Source: UBA1081 sp045639185 (GTDB lineage Bacteria > Bacillota > Clostridia > Oscillospirales > Acutalibacteraceae). From it: a stretch of DNA of 12,092 nucleotides. The translations under genes were made by a program, and so were the position numbers. Location: contig JAZUCO010000138.1 of assembly GCA_045639185.1 (NCBI GenBank), positions 1-12,092 on the forward strand. Reading direction: 5' to 3'. Below the pieces are notes generated by a model. It was not told the origin of the DNA, made no database searches, and was given only the letters and a program-made list of their open reading frames with translations. Shown piece by piece: positions 1-6,672 of this stretch; position 1 is the first letter of the stretch, and each line of letters begins with the position of its first letter.

Positions 1-1184
1 TGCGGTCCGTCCCATGTTTCATTAAGCGGACACCAACCGATAATTGACGGATGGTTATAATCTCTTACAAGTTCTTCTTTCCACTCGGGCAGGAAATTCT
101 GAAGTCCCTCGGGATTATTTTTGCTGTCAAGAAGACAGCCCCAGTTGGGATATTCGCCCCAGACAAGATAGCCTTTCATATCGGCATAATAGAAATAGTA
201 TTCTTCAAAAATCTTTTCGTGAGGTCTTGCACCGTTGAAACCGAGTTCGATTGCAATATCAATATCCTTTTCAATATCTTCCTTTGTTGGGAATGTGTAA
301 ACACCATCGGGATGGAAGCCCTGATCAAGAATCTGACGAAGGAATACTGATTTACCGTTAAGAAGGAATTTACCGTCCTTCAGTTCAACACTTCTGAAAC
401 CTGTGTATGTTTTTACAGAGTCTGACACTTCCCCGTTCTGCTTGACTGTGAGAACAATGTCATAAATTTCGGGATTCAGAACATCCCAGAGCTTAATTTC
501 ACCGTTAAGCGATGCTGTCATTGAGAAATTGTCCTTTGCAAAAGTGTTACACTCTGCAACTTTTTCATTTTTATAGAAAATTTCAGCACAGACTTCGCAT
601 ACATCTGTGTTATTGAGTTTACCATCAAAAACAACGGTTTTTGTATCGGGATCTGCTGTGATTTTTCTTTCTGTTATATATGTTTTCCCTGTGAATTCAA
701 GCCATACTGTCTGCCAGATACCTGTGGTTCTTGTATAGCTGCAGCCGTAACTTTCAAATCTGTCTGACTGCTTACCCATAGGAATTGCAGGGTGTCTTGT
801 GTCATCAAAAACAGATACAATAATTTCATTACAGCCCTCTGTGAGATATTCCGTAATATCAAATGCAAAAGAAATATATCCGCCTCTGTGTGAACCTGCT
901 TTCTTTCCGTTAACATAAAGTGTGCATTCATAGTCAACGGCACCGAAATTCATCACAACAGAGCCTCTGAGCTGCTCAGAAGTGATGATAATATTTCTTC
1001 TGTACTGAACATAGTTCATAAAGTCCTTGTGTTCAATACCTGACAATCTGCTTTCGGGACAGAACGGCACTTCAATAACCTTATCAAAAACATTGTCTTT
1101 TCCTATTTCAAAATCCCATTTGCCGTTAAGATTCTGCCAATTATCACGAACAAATGACGGACGGGGATATTCACTTCTGTACAT
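1..1184 (-). CDS. Glycoside hydrolase family 2 (beta-galactosidase/beta-glucuronidase-like), 3' part beyond window
   Basis: The frame is open from an ATG at 1184 to the left window edge, giving 394 complete codons without a stop. The visible part has the GH2 layout: an N-terminal jelly-roll sugar-binding domain (about residues 10-165; RGGYISFAFDITEYL, GCSYTRTTGIWQTVWLE), an immunoglobulin-like domain (about 170-265) and the start of the TIM barrel (FRSVELKDGKFLLNGKSVFLRQ, then LDQGFHPDG). The motif GWCPLNETWDG at the edge contains the Asn388-Glu389 pair; Glu389 is the expected acid/base catalyst. The nucleophile Glu would lie outside the window. There is no signal peptide, so it is probably cytoplasmic and cleaves imported beta-glycosides. 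A weak SD (AGGATGTG) precedes the ATG. It is divergent from the secreted protein at 1297. The sugar specificity (galactoside or glucuronide) cannot be decided from what is visible. Confidence 0.93.
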   Translation of the reverse strand, partial: MYRSEYPRPSFVRDNWQNLNGKWDFEIGKDNVFDKVIEVPFCPESRLSGIEHKDFMNYVQYRRNIIITSEQLRGSVVMNFGAVDYECTLYVNGKKAGSHRGGYISFAFDITEYLTEGCNEIIVSVFDDTRHPAIPMGKQSDRFESYGCSYTRTTGIWQTVWLEFTGKTYITERKITADPDTKTVVFDGKLNNTDVCEVCAEIFYKNEKVAECNTFAKDNFSMTASLNGEIKLWDVLNPEIYDIVLTVKQNGEVSDSVKTYTGFRSVELKDGKFLLNGKSVFLRQILDQGFHPDGVYTFPTKEDIEKDIDIAIELGFNGARPHEKIFEEYYFYYADMKGYLVWGEYPNWGCLLDSKNNPEGLQNFLPEWKEELVRDYNHPSIIGWCPLNETWDGP

Positions 1185-1230
1185 AAAATCACATCCTGAA
1201 AAAATTATAGAAACAGTTTATCACAAAAAT

Positions 1231-1243
1231 TTGTATTATACAA
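1231..1243. promoter_or_regulatory. 13-bp perfect palindrome, candidate operator
   Basis: TTGTAT-T-ATACAA is a perfect inverted repeat with 6-bp arms and one central base. It covers the candidate -10 box of the GH2 gene on the minus strand and ends 3 nt before the -35 box of the divergent plus-strand gene, so a protein bound here could affect both promoters. The binding protein is unknown, and A+T-rich palindromes also arise by chance. Confidence 0.35.
1235..1240 (-). promoter_or_regulatory. Candidate -10 box for the GH2 gene
   Basis: The minus strand reads TATAAT here, which would start transcription near 1228 and give a leader of about 44 nt for the GH2 gene. No good -35 box is found 16-19 nt upstream, so the promoter would need an activator or is weak. 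A second TATAAT at 1204-1209 (minus) is also possible but would put the start on top of the SD. Confidence 0.35.
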
Positions 1244-1246
1244 GTA

Positions 1247-1275
1247 TTTACATTCACATAAGGAAGATGTATAAT
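1247..1275 (+). promoter_or_regulatory. Sigma-A-type promoter of the secreted protein gene
   Basis: A -35 box TTTACA (1247-1252) and a perfect -10 box TATAAT (1270-1275) are separated by 17 nt. The expected start near 1282 gives an unusually short leader of about 15 nt that consists almost only of the SD GGAGGG (1284-1289) and its spacer. Confidence 0.75.
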
Positions 1276-1296
1276 AACTAATCGGAGGGATGAATT

Positions 1297-2394
1297 ATGA
1301 ACAAAAAAATAAAATCCTTATTATGTATTATTCTTTCATTGGTTATGCTTTCTGCTGTTGCTGTTACAGCATTTGCAGAAACATCTTTCAGCTACCGTTT
1401 TGATGACAAACACGAAAAGCTCCTTGCTGATTATCCAGATTTTGCATCAATCGTTAACGAAGAGCTTTCTTCAACACCCGTACCCGGTGTCGAAAAAACC
1501 AAAATGGGTGAAGACCTCTATTGCTACAATATGGTGCCTCAGGGATTCTGTTTCGCAGGCGAATATATGCTTATTACTGCATATGACTATGAAAAAGAAT
1601 TCAACTCAGTAATTTATGTTCTTTCTAATGACGATGTTTATAACCGTGAACTGCTTACAGTTATTGTTACTGAAGATATGAATCACGTTGGCGGTATTGC
1701 CTGCGACGGTGAATATGTTTACATTGCAAGAAGTTCTGATGAAAATCTCGGTGTAATCAGCCTTGACGCAATCAGAAACGCAACTGCAACTGATGTTTCA
1801 GAAGTTCCCTATCTTGCTATGGCAGAAACAGACTGCCCAGCATCTTCTGTTTCATACTATAACGGCAAACTGTGGGTAGGCACATTCCAGGAAAATTGGT
1901 TTAGCACACTCAGAGGTTTTGCTGTTGAAGTAAAAGACGGTGTACCCGCACTCACAGAAACAGACAAGATTTATGTACCTTTCAAAACTCAGGGCGTTGA
2001 ATTCTTTGAAGCAGAAGATAAAACATACCTTGCAGTTTCTTCTTCATACGGCAGAAACAACAAGGCTAACCTTTATGTTTTTGAAATCACAGAATCTGCA
2101 GACGGTATTTCTAAATCATTCTGTAACAAATTTGTAATGCCTCCCCTTACAGAAGAAATCAGTCTTTACAACGGTTATCTGTATCTTATAACAGAAGGTG
2201 CGGCTACAGAATACACATCAACAGACTGCAGAAACACAGATGCTCCGCTCGACAGAGTTGCAGCTTTCGCTATCGAAAACCTTATTTCTCCCAATGCAAA
2301 TGCATCTGTATTTGACAATATTCTGTCTGTTATAGAAACTGAATTCTGCGAAATAATGCTTGAATTTGAATCAATATTCACAAAATTGTTCTGA
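1297..2394 (+). CDS. Secreted beta-propeller-like protein of unknown function
   Basis: This 365-residue protein begins with a clear Sec signal peptide: KK at residues 3-4, a hydrophobic core at about 8-25, and an AFA|ET cleavage site after Ala27. There is no lipobox, so it is probably released. The mature part has repeated short strand patterns of the type found in beta-propellers, for example QGFCFAGEYMLITAYD, VGGIACDGEYVYIARSS, VSYYNGKLWVGTF and ISLYNGYLYLITEG. No catalytic motif is recognised. The last 30 residues (from about 336) form an amphipathic, acidic and hydrophobic segment ending in FTKLF, which may be a surface or membrane contact. The ATG at 1297 is chosen for the SD GGAGGG 7 nt upstream and the signal peptide. 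It is monocistronic, with its own promoter and terminator. The propeller fold is inferred from repeat character and no function is assigned. Confidence 0.85.
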   Translation: MNKKIKSLLCIILSLVMLSAVAVTAFAETSFSYRFDDKHEKLLADYPDFASIVNEELSSTPVPGVEKTKMGEDLYCYNMVPQGFCFAGEYMLITAYDYEKEFNSVIYVLSNDDVYNRELLTVIVTEDMNHVGGIACDGEYVYIARSSDENLGVISLDAIRNATATDVSEVPYLAMAETDCPASSVSYYNGKLWVGTFQENWFSTLRGFAVEVKDGVPALTETDKIYVPFKTQGVEFFEAEDKTYLAVSSSYGRNNKANLYVFEITESADGISKSFCNKFVMPPLTEEISLYNGYLYLITEGAATEYTSTDCRNTDAPLDRVAAFAIENLISPNANASVFDNILSVIETEFCEIMLEFESIFTKLF

Positions 2395-2441
2395 TAACAA
2401 AAGATAGTATTTCAGATTTTATTTACAGTAAAAAAATATTT

Positions 2442-2473
2442 TAAGCAGCCACGGCAAGGCTGCTTATTTTTTT
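2442..2473 (+). terminator. Intrinsic terminator after the secreted protein gene
   Basis: Perfect stem AAGCAGCC (2443-2450) with GGCTGCTT (2458-2465), loop ACGGCAA, one extra T-A pair, followed by seven T (2467-2473). The A-rich stretch on the left side could let it work weakly in the other direction as well. Confidence 0.9.
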
Positions 2474-2483
2474 AGATATCCGT

Positions 2484-2515
2484 AAAAAAGAAAAAAGACC
2501 GGATTTCTCCGGCCT
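2484..2515 (-). terminator. Intrinsic terminator of the 44-aa peptide gene
   Basis: Read on the minus strand, AGGCCGGA and TCCGGTCT form an 8-bp stem (one G-U pair) with a GAAA tetraloop. It is followed by TTTTTT-C-TTTTTT. This is a textbook minus-strand terminator, placed 16 nt after the stop codon of the peptide gene and back to back with the plus-strand terminator. Confidence 0.9.
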
Positions 2516-2531
2516 AATTTCGCAAATTCAA

Positions 2532-2666
2532 TTAAACAAGGTAATCTGCGTATTCTGAAGGAATAACGCCTTCAAGCATGCTGATTACTTCATCAAGAAG
2601 ACCGAACTTGTTAAGAGCGATAGCGAGCTTGATGATTTTTACAAGAAGCTTAATAAGAAATACCAT
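2532..2666 (-). CDS. Small amphipathic peptide, 44 aa, novel
   Basis: The gene runs from ATG (2666-2664) to TAA (2534-2532). A perfect SD AGGAGG lies at 2681-2676, 9 nt before the ATG, a near-consensus promoter is upstream, and a strong terminator follows. This complete expression unit argues for a real gene despite its length. The peptide starts MVFLIKLLVKIIKLAIALNK: Lys6, Lys10, Lys13 and Lys20 fall on one face of a helix and the rest is Leu/Ile/Val/Ala, giving a cationic amphipathic helix. Residues 25-41 are acidic (Asp25, Glu26, Glu32, Glu38, Asp41) and the end is DYLV. There is no Sec cleavage site and no double-Gly leader. The architecture recalls phenol-soluble modulins, holin-like toxins or membrane-associated regulators, but no family is recognised. 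No immunity or export gene is adjacent. The function is unknown. Confidence 0.75.
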   Translation of the reverse strand: MVFLIKLLVKIIKLAIALNKFGLLDEVISMLEGVIPSEYADYLV

Positions 2667-2701
2667 TTCGATTTTCCTCCTATATAAATTATTACACCAA
2701 T

Positions 2702-2730
2702 ATAATATATCATTAAAAGGAAACAGTCAA
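2702..2730 (-). promoter_or_regulatory. Promoter of the 44-aa peptide gene
   Basis: Minus strand: -35 box TTGACT (2730-2725), 17-nt spacer, -10 box TATTAT (2707-2702). Each box is one base from consensus, with ideal spacing. The expected start near 2695 gives a leader of about 29 nt containing the AGGAGG SD. It is one of the strongest predicted promoters in the window. Confidence 0.75.
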
Positions 2731-2733
2731 CAA

Positions 2734-2800
2734 TTTTTGAAAATGTTCACAATTAATTCTTAATTATATCAACTTTCTGAAAACATTCATTTTTAATTCT
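2734..2800. repeat. Imperfect 27-bp direct repeat in the gap between PI-PLC and peptide genes
   Basis: Positions 2734-2760 and 2774-2800 align without gaps with 21 of 27 matches (core TGAAAA, then TTCA, then TAATTCT), offset by 40 bp. It lies just upstream of the peptide promoter. It could be tandem regulator sites, or only A+T-rich resemblance. No terminator is seen in this 2707-2815 gap, so the PI-PLC operon may read through into the peptide gene. Confidence 0.3.
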
Positions 2801-2815
2801 GAATTCTCTTGCAAA

Positions 2816-3685
2816 TTAATTGGTATTTACAATCAATTTACAGATTTTTTCTGTTATAAAGTCGGTTGCAATTATGCCGTAATACTTTTTTTCAAACTCA
2901 AAATCCAAAAGTTTTCTGTTGATGTATTTTACATTTATCCTTGGCACACAGATACATGTACAGCTTGTATAGCACACATTGAAATCATCCTCTGAAAGGC
3001 CGCTTTCAAGGAAACGCGTCACAGTACCCCACTTTTCTTTACCTTCGGTTTTGTACGAATCCTGAATAAAACTGTGAGCATAAACCGTGCCGTCAAGTTT
3101 CTTTATCTCTCCCCTGCGCCAATCATCAATATTGCGTGTTCCCACATAAGGATAAGCTGTAAAATCAATACAGCAATCTGCATCGCTGAATCTGTCTTTA
3201 TCTGCAGAAACTGCTCTGAGAAGAACAATTTTACCCCTTGTTTCACCTATTGTGGGAATTCTGTTTTCAGAAAACCACATCTGAGGCTGAGGGCTTATGA
3301 ATTTTTCGTAAAAGAGATTGAAAAAGTCATTTCCGGCATTGCTTTCAGCCTCTTTGAGCTGAAAAAGAATGCTTTCTGACGGATTGGTTTGGAGAAAAGC
3401 TATGCAATCATTGACTACATCATAAGCTGTAATGATTTCATTCCAGAAACCTCTCTTTTTTCTGCAGAAAGTGATACTGTGATTTGCAAGAAATCTGCCG
3501 TCTGCGAATTTGAAGCGGAAATCAAAATATCTTACACCTTTTTCAAGTTGCTCAGAAACTGTCATTCGCTGAGTCTGACTTATAAAACTGAAATCGGTAT
3601 AACGGCATATACTGTCGTGTGTGCCGGGAATATTTATTGCTGTGATTTTTTTATCATCAGCTATATTTTTCATCCAGTTTTTCAT
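2816..3685 (-). CDS. PI-PLC X-domain phosphodiesterase, apparently cytoplasmic
   Basis: The product, 289 aa from the ATG at 3685, matches the bacterial phosphatidylinositol-specific phospholipase C fold. NIPGTHDS supplies the first catalytic His (His23) and Asp24; QLEKGVRYFDFRF supplies Arg57; NHSITF supplies the second His (His69). YGIIATDF near the end fits the final strand of the barrel. The family cleaves glycerophosphodiesters of inositol by internal phosphotransfer, giving cyclic inositol phosphate. Unlike the secreted enzymes of Bacillus and Listeria, it has no signal peptide, so it probably acts inside the cell. The frame extends upstream to a TTG at 3736, but this would overlap the preceding gene by 50 nt without an SD. 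The ATG at 3685 lies one base after the upstream TGA, which points to translational coupling. It is the last gene of the transporter-phosphoesterase-PLC operon. The natural substrate is uncertain. Confidence 0.88.
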   Translation of the reverse strand: MKNWMKNIADDKKITAINIPGTHDSICRYTDFSFISQTQRMTVSEQLEKGVRYFDFRFKFADGRFLANHSITFCRKKRGFWNEIITAYDVVNDCIAFLQTNPSESILFQLKEAESNAGNDFFNLFYEKFISPQPQMWFSENRIPTIGETRGKIVLLRAVSADKDRFSDADCCIDFTAYPYVGTRNIDDWRRGEIKKLDGTVYAHSFIQDSYKTEGKEKWGTVTRFLESGLSEDDFNVCYTSCTCICVPRINVKYINRKLLDFEFEKKYYGIIATDFITEKICKLIVNTN

Positions 3686-3686
3686 A

Positions 3687-5045
3687 TCATTTAAGAATAA
3701 GTGTTGCATCATAATCTGAAATACCGTAATTACCAAGCGAATGTTTCAAAAGCTCATACATATCAATTTCTTCACCCTGAGAACCGTGAAGTTTTTTATT
3801 GAGAATTCTGAAAACGGGTTTAAGTCTTCTGAAAACATTAAGCACAGTATCACCTGTAGGTGTACCTTCAACAAAGGGCTGATCCCCTTCAAATGCATTT
3901 CTTGCGATGTCAACAACAAGATCAATGAATTTTCTGTCCCGAATATCTTTATGAGCCTTTACAAAGAAAATCTTTGCAACTCTGCCCACTTTCCATGTAT
4001 TGAGGGCTTTGCCTATAACTTTTACAATCTTATGAAGTTTGGGCTTGTCTCCGCCGAATTTTCTGAGAATTCTTGCGGGATCATCCTGCATACTTGACAC
4101 GAGAGTTCTTATCATTCGTTCAAACTGCTCACGCATATAAACAGTGCAGTCCTTGCCTTTTGTATCCCACTCAAAATCGGGAACAGGAATGCTCTTTATC
4201 TGCACTGTCATATCATTTTCAATTGTGCAAAGACGCATGAATGCGGGACAGCCGATAACCGAACCGGTACAAACATCGTAGAATATATTGCCGTTTTCAG
4301 TTTCAACCATGTTGATGCTCTGATTGTGCATATGACCTGTAAAGATAAGATGCACACCGTTGTCAGCAAGAAGAGTGTAAAGTTTTTTGCTCTCTTTCTG
4401 TCTTGCATCGGGAATGAGAGTGAGAACAGGCTGTCCGGGAAGAACGGGATAATGCTCCATAGCAAACACCATCTGACCGTCTGCCTTAGCCTTATCCATC
4501 TGTTCTTTTGCCCATGCAAGAAGTTCATCTGTATATGCAATATTTTTCTGTTCAGCAGAATCGTTGCACAGCACAAGAAGTCTTACGCCATCTGCAAGCT
4601 GAGCCACATAAGACAGATTTTCTTTATAGAAAGAAATCGCATCATCATAACCGAATTCACGGTAATAATCATACAGATCAGCGAACTTCACGCCTTCCAC
4701 ATACTGCCTGCCCTCTTCGTTATATTCAAAAGGATTCTGCTCAATATCATGACCTGCAGTAACCACATAGATCTTTTTGCCTGCATCCTTGACTTTTTTC
4801 AGAAGTGCAGAAAATTCCTCATGGCTCGCCTTTTCACCGTTGAATGAAAGGTCTCCGGCAATAAGAATTGTATCTGTTTCTGTCTGATTTGCAAGATAAT
4901 CAAAAACAGCATCGTTTATGTAAGGAGTTTCCGCAAAACACTTCTGCTCAAAATCCATAAAGTCTTCGTAATGTTCACCGCTTGCAGAAAGACTCTTTGC
5001 AAAATAATGAGTATCTGTTACAACGAAAAACTTAAAGGGCTTCAT
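3687..5045 (-). CDS. Calcineurin-like metallophosphoesterase with C-terminal helical extension
   Basis: The protein is 452 aa from the ATG at 5045, which has SD GGAGG 6 nt upstream; longer starts lack an SD. Metallophosphoesterase motifs occur in order: TDTH (Asp11, His13), GDLSFNG (Asp65), AGHD (His99, Asp100), MEHYP (His198) and GHMHN (His238, His240). They predict a two-metal site that hydrolyses phosphomono- or phosphodiesters. The usual GNHD/E block reads T-A-G-H-D, so the metal-bridging Asn is replaced by Gly. After about residue 290 comes a roughly 160-residue basic, helix-rich extension with no recognised domain. No signal peptide or membrane segment is seen. The start overlaps the transporter stop by 14 nt and the stop is 1 nt from the PI-PLC start, so the three are translated as a coupled unit. 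A shared phosphodiester pathway is likely; the substrate is unknown. Confidence 0.88.
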   Translation of the reverse strand: MKPFKFFVVTDTHYFAKSLSASGEHYEDFMDFEQKCFAETPYINDAVFDYLANQTETDTILIAGDLSFNGEKASHEEFSALLKKVKDAGKKIYVVTAGHDIEQNPFEYNEEGRQYVEGVKFADLYDYYREFGYDDAISFYKENLSYVAQLADGVRLLVLCNDSAEQKNIAYTDELLAWAKEQMDKAKADGQMVFAMEHYPVLPGQPVLTLIPDARQKESKKLYTLLADNGVHLIFTGHMHNQSINMVETENGNIFYDVCTGSVIGCPAFMRLCTIENDMTVQIKSIPVPDFEWDTKGKDCTVYMREQFERMIRTLVSSMQDDPARILRKFGGDKPKLHKIVKVIGKALNTWKVGRVAKIFFVKAHKDIRDRKFIDLVVDIARNAFEGDQPFVEGTPTGDTVLNVFRRLKPVFRILNKKLHGSQGEEIDMYELLKHSLGNYGISDYDATLILK

Positions 5046-6477
5046 CAGTTGCCTCCGCAGCTTCAAGCTGTGAACTGTTGAGTTTTCTGAGTTCAACTAC
5101 CTGATTATGGATATCTTCCTTTGTTTTGCCGGTAAGCTTGTAGAAGAAGAAAGGCACACCTGCAAGGAACATCATAATACCGTGAACAATTGTATAGAAG
5201 AAGAGAAGAAGAATCTTTGTGTCAAAAGTCTGGTCAGGGGCGTTAGGAACATAGTGAATGATTGAATCATCACCGTAAAGCACCAGGGGTGCAAGTGTGC
5301 TTGCGATTGTTCCGCTTATAAGTGTACCGATTGAAATAACAAAGGGCATTGAAGCGTCAAGTCTCTTGCCTGTTTTAAGCTCAAAATCCTCAAGAACGTC
5401 AGCCTGAAACATTGAGGGAAGAAGGTTTGATGCACCAAACTGAAGACCGATAAGGAAAAGGAATGCAACAAACACGATCATAAGAACTGTGTTGGGATTT
5501 TTGAAATAGAAATAACCTACTGTGAATGCAATGCAGTTTGCTGTTACAGAGTAAATACCGCTTGCAATGTAAAGAATTCTTGCATTGAACTTCTTGAGAA
5601 GGAAGTTTATAACGAGCATACCTACTGCTGTGCCGATACCTACGGGAAGCACAAAGATGATTTTCTTTGATGCTGAGCCGAGAACTGCAATTGCAAGGAA
5701 TGTTTCCATATAAGTTGCAATACCTCTGAAACTCTTGAGGAATTCAGAGAAAATAATTGTCCAAGCATACTTGTTACTGATAATATCCTTGAAGCCTTCA
5801 AGAGGATTCTTTTTCTCTGCTGTGTAAGGAATTCTTTCTCTTACAACATTCATACCGAGAAGAACGGTAATAACACCTGCAACACCGCAGATTGCAGAGC
5901 TGATTATGTACTGAAGACCTTCATTATCTTTCCAAATAAGACCGACAACAAGAAGAACTACAAGAGGTGCTGAGTTGCCTACTGCAGATGAAATACTTCT
6001 GAATGAAAGAAGCTGGTCACGCTCTTTCATATTGGGAGTCATAACATTGGCAATCATATTGATTGAGTTACCGAATGTACAGATAATACCCCATGCAATA
6101 TTGATTGTGAGAACGTAAATAATGAGTGTTGTACCTGCAATACCCTTAGGGGCGATGAAGTTGAGCATAAGCACAACAAGCATCGGTAATGCAATTGTGA
6201 GTACAATGGGTCTGAACTTGCCTTTTTTACCCATTCTTCTGCCGTCAATGTACATTACGATAAAGAAGTTGAGAATAAAACATGACACACTTGTTATTGC
6301 TGAGCAAAGTGAGTTCATATCTTCTGAAAGACCGAGAACATTAACAAGGTAAGCATTTCTGTTACCGCCTACCATACCTGTCATCATAGTGTAGAAAAAT
6401 ACACCCATCAGATATAAAATCCATTCATTGGTTTTCAGGTGCTTTTTTTCACCTGTCTGAATTGCGGAATTTCCCAT
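5032..6477 (-). CDS. MFS transporter, GPH/MelB-like family
   Basis: This 481-residue polytopic membrane protein has about 12 hydrophobic segments. The cytoplasmic loop 2-3 motif DGRRMGKKGKFRP (about 78-90) and the ERDQLLSFRSISSAVGNSAP segment (about 154-173) are hallmarks of the glycoside-pentoside-hexuronide:cation symporter family, which includes MelB and the animal lysolipid carrier MFSD2A. The acidic pair of helix II that binds cations in MelB appears absent: by eye, Asn70 and a Ser/Cys stretch occupy those positions. The C-terminal tail (about 445-481) is hydrophilic with Glu/Ala-rich sequence. ATG 6477 is preferred over TTG 6483 because SD AAAGGAGG sits 8 nt before the ATG and only 2 nt before the TTG. 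It is first in the operon with the phosphoesterase and PI-PLC, so the cargo may be a phosphodiester or lipid-derived glycoside rather than a plain sugar. Confidence 0.9.
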   Translation of the reverse strand: MGNSAIQTGEKKHLKTNEWILYLMGVFFYTMMTGMVGGNRNAYLVNVLGLSEDMNSLCSAITSVSCFILNFFIVMYIDGRRMGKKGKFRPIVLTIALPMLVVLMLNFIAPKGIAGTTLIIYVLTINIAWGIICTFGNSINMIANVMTPNMKERDQLLSFRSISSAVGNSAPLVVLLVVGLIWKDNEGLQYIISSAICGVAGVITVLLGMNVVRERIPYTAEKKNPLEGFKDIISNKYAWTIIFSEFLKSFRGIATYMETFLAIAVLGSASKKIIFVLPVGIGTAVGMLVINFLLKKFNARILYIASGIYSVTANCIAFTVGYFYFKNPNTVLMIVFVAFLFLIGLQFGASNLLPSMFQADVLEDFELKTGKRLDASMPFVISIGTLISGTIASTLAPLVLYGDDSIIHYVPNAPDQTFDTKILLLFFYTIVHGIMMFLAGVPFFFYKLTGKTKEDIHNQVVELRKLNSSQLEAAEATDEAL

Positions 6478-6495
6478 CCACAAAACCTCCTTTAA

Positions 6496-6518
6496 TTTCT
6501 TAATTATTTTTTAAGAAA
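6496..6518. promoter_or_regulatory. Inverted repeat in the transporter leader, candidate operator
   Basis: TTTCTTAA (6496-6503) and TTAAGAAA (6511-6518) are perfect 8-bp arms around a 7-nt spacer. The repeat lies between the predicted transcription start (about 6527) and the SD of the transporter gene, a position where a bound repressor would block elongation. The divergent WYL regulator is the obvious candidate ligand, but no binding data exist. An RNA hairpin here would be weak (only A-U pairs apart from one). Confidence 0.4.
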
Positions 6519-6533
6519 ATAACATTTCAAATT

Positions 6534-6562
6534 ATTATAACATTTAATAATAAACAAATCAA
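6534..6562 (-). promoter_or_regulatory. Promoter of the transporter-phosphoesterase-PLC operon
   Basis: Minus strand: -35 TTGATT (6562-6557), 17-nt spacer, -10 TATAAT (6539-6534) preceded by TGT, that is, a TGn extended -10. The start would be near 6527, with a leader of about 50 nt. Confidence 0.65.
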
Positions 6563-6609
6563 CAAATAAAATAAAAATTAAATATGTACTTTTTTTTGGA
6601 CACATTGTA

Positions 6610-6618
6610 TGTTATAAT
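6610..6618 (+). promoter_or_regulatory. Extended -10 promoter of the WYL regulator
   Basis: TGTTATAAT is a perfect TGn-TATAAT extended -10. The region 17 nt upstream is only a T run, so the promoter probably depends on the extended element. The start is near 6625, with a leader of about 48 nt. The same TGTTATAAT core is used by the divergent operon promoter. Confidence 0.6.
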
Positions 6619-6672
6619 CTGTTTACAAACAAAAAGTTCTGTTCGTAATACAAATTTGAAGGATTGATAAAT

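Noticed and set aside
3686..3736. Upstream TTG start for the PI-PLC gene
   Set aside because: It would overlap the preceding gene by 50 nt, has no SD and adds nothing family-like; the ATG at 3685 is coupled to the upstream stop.
4326..4847. Plus-strand open frame of 173 codons inside the metallophosphoesterase gene
   Set aside because: It is fully antisense to a gene with clear motifs, has no SD and its translation has no coherent domain.
6478..6483. TTG start for the transporter
   Set aside because: Only 2 nt from the SD; the ATG at 6477 has an 8-nt spacer.
6664..6672. TTG start for the WYL regulator
   Set aside because: It directly follows the SD without spacer; the ATG at 6673 has a 9-nt spacer.
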